Assembly (NCBI GenBank): GCA_900543485.1
Contig: UQRM01000026.1
Location: forward strand, 1-29,901
Reading direction: 5' to 3'
Length of the DNA: 29,901 nucleotides
DNA from: an uncultured Eubacterium sp.
GTDB taxonomy: Bacteria; Bacillota; Clostridia; Peptostreptococcales; Anaerovoracaceae
Made by a program: the position numbers and the translations under genes. The notes beneath the pieces are model-generated. The model was not told where the DNA came from, searched no databases, and was given only the letters and a program-made list of their open reading frames with translations. This document shows positions 24,279-29,901 of this stretch, in pieces (position 1 is the first letter of the stretch; every line of letters begins with the position of its first letter).

Positions 24279-24944
24279 CTACTTCACCATGTACCCGGCA
24301 CCCTTGACCGTTATTATCTTCTTCTCATCGAAACCGTCGTCTATCTTCTTTCTCAGATGATGGACGTATACGTCTATCACATTGGAGCCGCCATCATAAT
24401 CGTAGTTCCAGATGTGATTGGACAGTTTGTCACGAGACAACACTTTCCCCTCGTTCTGCATCAGATATTCCAATATGTCAAATTCCTTGGCCGTCAGTGA
24501 TATTTCCTTTCCGCCGCGCTCCACATATCTCGACGCGGAATCCAGCATCAGATCCCCTGATGTCATGACACTGCTGGCTCTTTCTCCGCCTCGTCTGACC
24601 ATGGCTCTGACTCTGGCCATCAGCTCATCAAAATCAAAGGGCTTCACCAGGTAATCGTCAGCGCCTGCGTCCAGTCCGGCTACTCTGTCTTCCACCGTCC
24701 CCAGCGCCGTCAGCATCAGCACCGGCGTACTGTCGTGAGCCGCGCGCATCTCCCTGAGCACGCCCAGACCGGTTATCCCCGGCAGCATTATATCCAATAT
24801 GACGCCATCATATTCGGCACATCGGAGAAAGTCCAGCGCTTCGTCTCCCGAATAACACGCGTCTACCGTATAATGTTCACTGGTCAGCTTTCTGACTATT
24901 ATCTCATTGAGATCCTTCTGATCTTCCACAACTAATATTCTCAT
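24279..24944 (-). CDS. OmpR/PhoB-family response regulator
   Basis: The 221-residue regulator has a receiver domain with E7/D8 in ILVVEDQKD, phospho-acceptor D51 in VILDIMLPG, T79 in MLTA, and K101 in LVKPFDFDEL. A C-terminal winged helix follows (LTAKEFDILEYLMQNEG, then VIDVYVHHLRKKID). The ATG at 24944 has GGAG 9 bases upstream. It is the first gene of the regulator-kinase-lipoprotein operon. TTTTAAT repeats at 11-base spacing just upstream suggest autoregulation. Confidence 0.95.
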   Translation of the reverse strand: MRILVVEDQKDLNEIIVRKLTSEHYTVDACYSGDEALDFLRCAEYDGVILDIMLPGITGLGVLREMRAAHDSTPVLMLTALGTVEDRVAGLDAGADDYLVKPFDFDELMARVRAMVRRGGERASSVMTSGDLMLDSASRYVERGGKEISLTAKEFDILEYLMQNEGKVLSRDKLSNHIWNYDYDGGSNVIDVYVHHLRKKIDDGFDEKKIITVKGAGYMVK

Positions 24945-24983
24945 AGTTACAGTCTCCTTCGATATCGATTTTATCATTTTTAA

Positions 24984-24999
24984 ATTAAAATGACATTAA
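24984..24999 (-). promoter_or_regulatory. TTTTAAT direct repeat at the response-regulator promoter
   Basis: On the minus strand TTAAT occurs at 24999-24995 and 24988-24984, each within TTTTAAT, 11 bases apart. A TAAAAT -10 candidate lies about 10-15 bases further on. Direct repeats in one-turn steps near the -35 are the usual binding pattern of OmpR-type regulators. Confidence 0.5.
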
Positions 25000-25013
25000 A
25001 AATCTCCGCATTA

Positions 25014-25042
25014 TTGCTTTTACACGAAAAAACCGATACACT
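25014..25042 (+). promoter_or_regulatory. Promoter candidate of the ureohydrolase gene
   Basis: TTGCTT (25014-25019), a 17-base spacer, and TACACT (25037-25042). Both boxes are imperfect. The promoter is divergent from, and close to, the response-regulator promoter, so the two could influence each other. Confidence 0.45.
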
Positions 25043-25065
25043 GATCATATAAGAAAATTTATGCA

Positions 25066-25082
25066 GGCAGCACAGCGCTGCC
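25066..25082 (+). other. Leader hairpin before the ureohydrolase gene
   Basis: GGCAGC (25066-25071) pairs with GCTGCC (25077-25082) around a five-base loop, about 10 bases upstream of the ribosome site. There is no T-tract. It may affect mRNA stability or translation. Confidence 0.4.
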
Positions 25083-25108
25083 TATAAAATGGCCAGGAGG
25101 TATCATTT

Positions 25109-26008
25109 ATGCTGGAAAAATCTGATTTCGTGGAAAGCTCGTGGCTGCGCTGGTCAGCTGAAAACCCGGAGGACGCCGATGTGCTGATAATGGGCATCCC
25201 TTTCGACAATGCTGTAAGCCTCAACAAAGGAGCGGCCAAAGCGCCGGACAACCTGCGGCGCCTGTCGGTGGATCTGTCCGATACTACTGATGTATTCCGC
25301 CCTATAAAGAACGGCGTGCTGTATGATTTTGGCGATATTCGGTCGGAACTGGACTGGAACCGATATTTCGGTTCAGTGGAAGCCAGCGCGCTTGAGCTGA
25401 TGAAGCTGGAACGCTTCTGCCTGTTCCTGGGCGGCGATCATTCGGTGACGATCCCCCTCCACAAGGCATTCGGGGCGAACTTTGACGGTAAAAAAATCGG
25501 TATAATCCACATGGACGCTCACTACGACCTGTGTCCCGAGTACGACGGGCATCCCTGGTCTCACGCCTGCACCGAGGCCCGTGCCCTGGAAGGTGTTGTG
25601 ACGGGCAAAGACCTGACCTTCATCGGTGTTCGGGTGGCTGAAGAAACCGAGCTGGAGTTGATGAAAAAGCATCCCGGTATCATGACCATCACCGCCGAAA
25701 ATGTATACGATATGGGGGCTACCGCTGTCGTGGAAAAGCTGGCGGAGCGATATGCCGGCTACGACGCTCTTTATCTGACGCTTGACATCGACGTACTGGA
25801 TCCCGCTTACGTTCCCGGCACCGGGACTCCAGTCTCAGGCGGACTTGATCCCATCGCGCTGGCAAAAATACTGCGAGGCGCACTGACAACGCTTCCTGTA
25901 AAAGCGATGGATATCGTAGAAGTCGCTCCGCCGCTGGATATCAACGACATAACCAGCTGGGCGGCGCTGAGAGTGATACACGAGATCCTGAGTCACTTCA
26001 GCAGATAA
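25109..26008 (+). CDS. Agmatinase/arginase-family ureohydrolase
   Basis: The 299-residue enzyme belongs to the manganese ureohydrolases, which cut guanidino or formimino groups (agmatinase, arginase, formimidoylglutamase, guanidinobutyrase). The binuclear metal ligands are visible: H111 in GGDHS, D136/H138/D140 in MDAHYD, and D226/D228 in LDIDVLDP, followed by PGTGTPVSGGL. The overall pattern is closest to agmatinase (SpeB), but substrate cannot be fixed from motifs. The ATG has AGGAGG 8 bases upstream. No polyamine, arginine or histidine genes adjoin it. A bidirectional terminator follows. Confidence 0.88.
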   Translation: MLEKSDFVESSWLRWSAENPEDADVLIMGIPFDNAVSLNKGAAKAPDNLRRLSVDLSDTTDVFRPIKNGVLYDFGDIRSELDWNRYFGSVEASALELMKLERFCLFLGGDHSVTIPLHKAFGANFDGKKIGIIHMDAHYDLCPEYDGHPWSHACTEARALEGVVTGKDLTFIGVRVAEETELELMKKHPGIMTITAENVYDMGATAVVEKLAERYAGYDALYLTLDIDVLDPAYVPGTGTPVSGGLDPIALAKILRGALTTLPVKAMDIVEVAPPLDINDITSWAALRVIHEILSHFSR

Positions 26009-26028
26009 GGACGACATCAATCGCAATG

Positions 26029-26060
26029 AAAAGGACTGTCCGTCGGGCGGGCAGTCCTTC
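26029..26060. terminator. Bidirectional terminator between converging genes
   Basis: AAGGACTG (26031-26038) pairs with CAGTCCTT (26052-26059), extended by GC pairs inward, with A- and T-rich ends on both sides. It separates the ureohydrolase and hydroxyacid dehydrogenase genes, which run toward each other. Confidence 0.7.
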
Positions 26061-26072
26061 TTTGATCTCTGC

Positions 26073-26999
26073 TCAGTTGTTATTGATAAATCCCGCGATA
26101 TTGTCGAATTCTATGACAGCCCGCTTTATCATCGACTCCTTTGTGGCGAATGCCACGTGTGGAGTCAGGACGGTGTTTGGAGCGTTGACCAGCGGGTCCT
26201 CTTTGGACACAGGCGGCTCAGAATCGAAGACGTCTATGGCCGCGCCTGCTATGGTCCCTGCTTTCAGCGCAGCGGCCAGCGCCCTGCTGTCAACCACCGG
26301 ACCTCTGGCTGTGTTGACCAGTATGGCCGACGGCTTCATCATGGAAAGCTCCCTCTCTCCTATAAGTCCGCGGGTCGCATCGGTGAGAGGCACGTGGAGA
26401 GAAACGATGTCCGATCCTCTCAGCACCTCTTCAATGCTGGCGTATCTCACGCCTTTCACTTTACCGGGAGTCCTGTTGTAAGCGATAACGTCCATCCCGA
26501 AGGCTTCGGCGATCGCAATGACTCTGCTGCCGATGGCGCCTGTACCGATAACTCCTATAGTCTTTCCTTCCAGCTCGGAACCCACAAGACCATCTTTAGT
26601 GCCTTCTTTTCTGGTAACGGCATCGCAGGCCACGATGTTCCTGTAAAGATTTATGATGAGGCCAAAGGTCAACTCAGCTACGGCTGTAGTAGCATAGCCG
26701 GCGCAATTCTGCACTCTTATGCCCCGTTCTTCACAGTATCCCAGATCCACGTGGTCCAGACCTGTAAAGGCAACAGCCAGCATCCTAACCTTCTTGCACT
26801 TTTCCAGCACTTCTCTGGGAAACGGGAGGTTTCCTATGGCGATGATATCGGCGTCTTTTCCCCGCCTGCCCAGCTCATCCACATCAGTCGTTCTGGTCTC
26901 GTAGCAGATGATTTCGTGCTCATCTCCGACAGCGGCCCTGGCGATTTCCATGAATCGCTTCTCCTCTACCCCCAGCGGCTCCATCACTACTATTTTCAT
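26073..26999 (-). CDS. D-isomer-specific 2-hydroxyacid dehydrogenase
   Basis: The enzyme interconverts a 2-hydroxyacid and a 2-ketoacid with NAD(P). The 308-residue protein has the Rossmann motif GVIGTGAIGSRV (about residues 149-160) and the catalytic trio R232 in VNTARGPVVDS, E261 in DSEPP, and H281 in LTPHVAFAT. Its length fits the glycerate/phosphoglycerate dehydrogenase group without an ACT domain. The substrate cannot be named. The ATG at 26999 has AGGAAGGG upstream. No serine or vitamin B6 genes are nearby. Confidence 0.92.
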   Translation of the reverse strand: MKIVVMEPLGVEEKRFMEIARAAVGDEHEIICYETRTTDVDELGRRGKDADIIAIGNLPFPREVLEKCKKVRMLAVAFTGLDHVDLGYCEERGIRVQNCAGYATTAVAELTFGLIINLYRNIVACDAVTRKEGTKDGLVGSELEGKTIGVIGTGAIGSRVIAIAEAFGMDVIAYNRTPGKVKGVRYASIEEVLRGSDIVSLHVPLTDATRGLIGERELSMMKPSAILVNTARGPVVDSRALAAALKAGTIAGAAIDVFDSEPPVSKEDPLVNAPNTVLTPHVAFATKESMIKRAVIEFDNIAGFINNN

Positions 27000-27024
27000 A
27001 TTATCCCTTCCTTTCACGCAGCAG

Positions 27025-27042
27025 GTCGCAGACCTCTGCGAC
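27025..27042 (-). other. Leader hairpin of the hydroxyacid dehydrogenase mRNA
   Basis: GTCGCAG (27025-27031) and CTGCGAC (27036-27042) form a 7-bp stem with a four-base loop. It lies between the presumed promoter and the ribosome site and carries no T-run on the minus strand. Confidence 0.4.
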
Positions 27043-27077
27043 TTTTCAGATGGTTTTCGTCTGTGTATCTTAAGGAT

Positions 27078-27107
27078 ATATTATCATACAGAGCAGTCGA
27101 AAAGCAA
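27078..27107 (-). promoter_or_regulatory. Promoter candidate of the hydroxyacid dehydrogenase gene
   Basis: On the minus strand TTGCTT (27107-27102), an 18-base spacer, and TAATAT (27083-27078), about 80 bases upstream of the start codon. Confidence 0.45.
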
Positions 27108-27167
27108 TGAAGAGCCCGTGGTATCGGCATTTTGCCTCTACCTGTATCCTTATTTTTTAAAAACACT

Positions 27168-27197
27168 TTGATTATTTCGCAGTCCATGTGATATAAT
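27168..27197 (+). promoter_or_regulatory. Strong promoter ahead of the MFS gene
   Basis: TTGATT (27168-27173), an 18-base spacer, and a perfect extended -10 TGATATAAT (TATAAT at 27192-27197). The predicted start is near 27204, only a few bases before a terminator hairpin. Confidence 0.7.
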
Positions 27198-27203
27198 CCA
27201 GGT

Positions 27204-27247
27204 GTTGTGTAGCGAAAGCGTAAGTCCAAACGGACTTACGCTTTTTT
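27204..27247 (+). ncRNA. Short terminated leader or small RNA, about 44 nt
   Basis: From the predicted start near 27204 the transcript meets a perfect hairpin: GCGTAAGTCC (27218-27227), loop AAAC, GGACTTACGC (27232-27241), then six T. The full product would be about 44 bases. The unit precedes the MFS gene by about 80 bases, so it could be an attenuator for that gene or a small RNA of its own. No plus-strand gene lies upstream that would need this terminator. Confidence 0.5.
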
Positions 27248-27328
27248 CGATATAAAGCAGCATTTACCGCGGAAAACGATCCGACAGGAGGACCCTGCCC
27301 CGCCATCAAGAAAGAGAGGATACCCAAT

Positions 27329-28530
27329 ATGGCAGCAGAGAAAGAAAGTCGAAAAAATCTTACTATCACTATATTATCATTGTCACTGCTTACAGTAATG
27401 GCTGGCGCCGCAGTGGCTCCTGCCCTCAATACGATAAGCGCCTATTTCGGTGACGCCGGCCAGACCTTGACTCAGATGGTGATAAGTATACCGGCGCTTT
27501 TCATCGTTATAATGAGCATAGTGTTCCCAAAGCTGTGCGATCGGTTCAAATCGAAGGGACTTTTGATGGCAGGCCTGCTGCTGTACGTGGCAGGAGGGAG
27601 CCTCGCCGGTATCTTTGACAACATCTATATCGTACTGGCCTTCCGGGCTCTGGTAGGCATCGGCGTAGGCATCATCATGCCCCTGTCGACAGGTCTGCTG
27701 TCTTTCTATTATTCCAAAGACAAGCAGGATAAGCTAATGGGGTACTCGTCGGCCATGAACCAGATGGGTGGGGTCATAGCCACTCTCGTCGCCGGATTGC
27801 TGGCATCGGTAAGCTGGCGTCTCAGCTTCCTGGTGTATCTGATCGGACTTCTCAGCGTTGTGCTGTGTCTGCTTTTTTACCTAACGACCGTATCGGCACT
27901 GAATCATGGAAAAAAGAGACGATGGTCTTCGCAAGGTATTACCCTTTCATCATCGCCATGTTCCTCCTGATGTTCACGTTCTTCGTATATCCTGCGGAGT
28001 TCGCCATTGAGACTGCCAGAGAAGGTGTGATCCCCCAGCATTTCATTGCCGTCATCATGGCAGGGATGGATCTCATAGCTTTTTTAGGAGGACTGTCTTT
28101 TGTCCATATAAAGAAGATAGCCGGAAGCGCCACCAAAATCGTCGCGCCGACAATGTTCGCGTTGGGCTACGCGTCCCTCTGGCTGCTGGGAGGATGGGTC
28201 GGCACCATTACCGGCTCAGTCCTGGTAGGTTTTGCCAACGGCCTGGGGATACCTTTTATCATTTCCACGGCTTCCCACAAAGCCGGCAGATCTGCTGCTG
28301 TCACAGTGATGCCGATGCTGTCGATGGCTCTTTATCTGGCCCAATTCATGACTCCGCTGATGCTGTCAGCCATCACAAAAGCCGTAGGCGAAACTGCTGT
28401 ACGACATCTGCCTTATTTGACAGCGTTCATCTCCGCTGTCCTTCTCCTCCTCTGGTCGCTTCTCATCAGGACATCAGCGCCTTCCAGAAAACGGGGACAC
28501 AGGGACTTTCATGGAAATGACGAAGCATAG
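27329..28530 (+). pseudogene. MFS transporter, frameshifted at a T6 run
   Basis: Two frames together encode one major facilitator of about 400 residues with roughly twelve membrane helices. The first (27329 to about 27878) has SLSLLTVMAGAAVAPALNTI and the loop motif FPKLCDRFKSKGL. It then leaves the family pattern in a tail ending at 27970. The second (from about 27877) continues as LPNDRIGTESWKKE with the remaining six helices to 28530. The break falls in six T at 27873-27878. One extra T would join the halves as LLFLPNDR. It may be a true mutation, a phase-variable tract, slippage during expression, or a sequencing error. The start has GAGG 9 bases upstream. Substrate is unknown. Confidence 0.8.
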
Positions 28531-28586
28531 TGAGAATGGCATGGCACGGCGGGAAGCAATTTTTCGCGGACATATCACCGTTCTGA

Positions 28587-29387
28587 TCATTCCAGTATGA
28601 ACCGTTCTATTATTTCATCCAGCTTGCTGCCATCAGCTATATCACTTTCGTAGGTGCATATCAGATTGCTATGCTGCACATGGCCTATGCGCCTGTACGC
28701 CTCAATCTTCCTGTATGCCCGCATGAAATACTCGCTGTCCTCCATCATTCCGAAATGTTCCCAGAGGATGATCCGACCATCGCCTGTCATTATGGTAAAA
28801 TCCGGATAGTATATCTTGTCGTCGATGAAAAGCCGCGCTTCATACCGATATGCTATATGATATTCCTCCAGCTTGGAGCCTATGAATTTTTCCGATTTCG
28901 ATCTTACCCTTACACCCCTTCCCGTCGCGTATCTGAGGTTTTCCATCTTATAATTATTTTGGGGGTAATCATCGTATTTCCACTTATACTCATCCGGAGA
29001 CAGCAGATACATATCTCCCTCCGGCAGCTGTCTGATTCTCTCCAGAGTCCTGACAGCGGCGTTTTTCTCTATGCTCTCCAGACTGGCGGCCAACTGAGCT
29101 TCTGCTGAGCTCAACACAGAACAGAACGCCTTTGCAATCGCGATCTCATAGCCTAATATTCTCTTACGCATCAATCTTCCGGTACTCCTGCAATCCTTCC
29201 TTATCGACTTGACCTGCCTGTCCCTATACACATAACAGCAATATCGTCCGCCTTTCTTTATGATGAGGATCTCTCCCTCCGGCATGCGCCTATACTCCCT
29301 CTCCAATGCTTCAAGTCTTTTTTCCCATTTTTTCATTTCTTTCCTGATTATGCTGACAGATCTCTCTTTACCTGTATCCCCATTCAT
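28587..29387 (-). CDS. PD-(D/E)XK nuclease-like protein
   Basis: The 266-residue protein begins with a basic coiled-coil-like region (about residues 10-125). It ends in a domain with VRSKSEKFIGSKLEEYHI (E166), YYPDFTIM (D196) and LWEHFGMMED (E210, H211). The E...PD...ExH order fits a PD-(D/E)XK nuclease fold in which the usual Lys is His. I recall similar WEHFGMMD proteins of unknown role in many gut Firmicutes. The ATG at 29387 has AGGG 8 bases upstream and a strong promoter. It stands alone and faces the MFS gene. Nuclease activity is inferred. Confidence 0.72.
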   Translation of the reverse strand: MNGDTGKERSVSIIRKEMKKWEKRLEALEREYRRMPEGEILIIKKGGRYCCYVYRDRQVKSIRKDCRSTGRLMRKRILGYEIAIAKAFCSVLSSAEAQLAASLESIEKNAAVRTLERIRQLPEGDMYLLSPDEYKWKYDDYPQNNYKMENLRYATGRGVRVRSKSEKFIGSKLEEYHIAYRYEARLFIDDKIYYPDFTIMTGDGRIILWEHFGMMEDSEYFMRAYRKIEAYRRIGHVQHSNLICTYESDIADGSKLDEIIERFILE

Positions 29388-29417
29388 ATTTCTATCCCTC
29401 GCTTCGCCTTTTTCTAT

Positions 29418-29446
29418 ATTTTACCATTTTTTATATGATTTGTAAA
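29418..29446 (-). promoter_or_regulatory. Promoter of the nuclease-like gene
   Basis: On the minus strand TTTACA (29446-29441), a 17-base spacer, and extended -10 TGGTAAAAT (TAAAAT at 29423-29418). It lies about 30 bases upstream of the start codon. Confidence 0.68.
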
Positions 29447-29470
29447 CGATTTCTTTTCTTCAGAAGCCAC

Positions 29471-29689
29471 TGCACCCATGACCCGCCCTCCTGCCGTTTG
29501 TATGGTGCAAATCTGCCGTTTCAAGGTGGTTTTTTCAAACCGCTGCACCCACATCCCCGATAAAAAGCCCGGGGGTGAGTGCTACTTTCCCGTTATTTTC
29601 TTAAAAAATGCACCCACACCCCTCTGATGCATCGGCTTGTAGGTATACAGCGGACATAGCAAGGCGCAGGCGAAGCTATTTTGCACCCA
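29471..29689. repeat. Four regularly spaced TGCACCCA octamers in a gene-free stretch
   Basis: TGCACCCA occurs on the plus strand at 29471-29478, 29544-29551, 29609-29616 and 29682-29689, with steps of 73, 65 and 73 bases. The sequences between copies are not alike, apart from a CTGCCGTTT direct repeat near 29491 and 29513. Related GGTGCA copies in the other direction lie near 29504 and 29715. No gene is visible from 29447 to 29839. Confidence 0.55.
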
Positions 29690-29738
29690 AGGTCAGCATG
29701 GCATAAGAAGTTTAGGTGCATGAAAAGCTTCGACGCAC

Positions 29739-29763
29739 GACGCATCCAAAACGCAGATGCGTC
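29739..29763. repeat. Short perfect inverted repeat
   Basis: GACGCATC (29739-29746) and GATGCGTC (29756-29763) are perfect reverse complements with a nine-base loop. It lies beside the terminator at 29782-29810, on its downstream side for minus-strand transcription. Confidence 0.5.
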
Positions 29764-29781
29764 TCCGGCGTACCCATATAA

Positions 29782-29810
29782 ATACGCGCAGGCAAAACGC
29801 CTGCGCGTAT
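29782..29810 (-). terminator. Terminator of the gene entering from the right
   Basis: ATACGCGCAGGC (29782-29793) pairs perfectly with GCCTGCGCGTAT (29799-29810) around a five-base loop. On the minus strand TTTATAT follows. It lies 29 bases after the stop codon of the partial gene. Confidence 0.7.
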
Positions 29811-29839
29811 ACAAATCACATTCCATATGGCAGGATGCT

Positions 29840-29901
29840 CTACAGCTTCCTGAGCAGATCCACGATCTCCAGCTTCTCCGCGGCTGTATCGGCAACATCC
29901 T
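29840..29901 (-). CDS. C-terminal end of a gene truncated by the window edge
   Basis: The last 19 codons read DVADTAAEKLEIVDLLRKL and end in TAG at 29842-29840, followed by a strong terminator hairpin. Charged and leucine-rich, it looks like the end of a helical protein. Too little is present to name a family. Confidence 0.5.
   Translation of the reverse strand, partial: DVADTAAEKLEIVDLLRKL

Noticed and set aside
26026..26481. A 151-codon plus-strand frame after the ureohydrolase gene
   Set aside because: It lies across the bidirectional terminator and antisense to the hydroxyacid dehydrogenase; its composition is low-complexity Ser/Ala/Thr.
29471..29689. CRISPR array from the spaced octamers
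   Set aside because: The repeated unit is only 8 bases, the steps are 65-73 bases, and there are no cas genes.
29593..29898. A 101-codon minus-strand frame at the right edge
   Set aside because: It crosses a strong terminator hairpin and the octamer repeats, has no ribosome site, and another frame gives a sensible gene end at 29840.

Overview
The window reads as chromosomal DNA of an anaerobic, low-to-moderate G+C Firmicute, most likely a clostridial (Eubacteriales) bacterium. The signs are strong GGAGG ribosome sites, a Bacillus-like PurBox operator, a purine operon with clostridial-style variants (a PurO-type IMP cyclohydrolase beside a transformylase-only PurH), and protein families common in gut Firmicutes. 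No rRNA, tRNA or CRISPR array was found, and the genus cannot be read from the sequence.

The left 12 kb is a purine biosynthesis operon on the minus strand, transcribed right to left: purL, purE, purC, purM, purN, purF, an IMP cyclohydrolase, an AICAR transformylase, and finally purD. Together these cover most steps from PRPP to IMP; purB and any purK lie elsewhere. A PurBox-like inverted repeat and a TTGATA/TAACAT promoter precede purL. Two parts are biochemically unusual. PurF lacks the glutaminase nucleophile and other glutaminase motifs, and the usual bifunctional PurH is replaced by two separate proteins. Between the transformylase gene and purD sits a compact type I toxin-antitoxin-like locus: a 30-residue membrane peptide gene with a convergent small RNA. 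The purD terminator is followed at once by the 5' end of a group IIC intron that runs out of the window.

From 12.4 to 19.4 kb, three hairpins separate the pur promoter from a histidine phosphatase-cysK pair on the minus strand. A divergent plus-strand operon (EamA transporter, LarE-like sulfur transferase, MazG) converges on a minus-strand pair (phosphohexomutase, NAD(P)HX epimerase).

From 19.4 to 25 kb there is a cell-envelope and signalling block on the minus strand: small membrane proteins, a His-rich PepSY protein, and an operon of response regulator, sensor kinase and PepSY lipoprotein. Helically phased TTAAT repeats upstream of both the regulator gene and the second PepSY gene suggest direct regulation by the same two-component system.

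From 25 kb to the end are an agmatinase-family ureohydrolase, a D-2-hydroxyacid dehydrogenase, a short promoter-terminator unit ahead of an MFS transporter that is frameshifted at a T6 run, a PD-(D/E)XK-like nuclease with a strong promoter, a gene-free stretch with four evenly spaced TGCACCCA octamers, and the last codons of a gene entering from the right.
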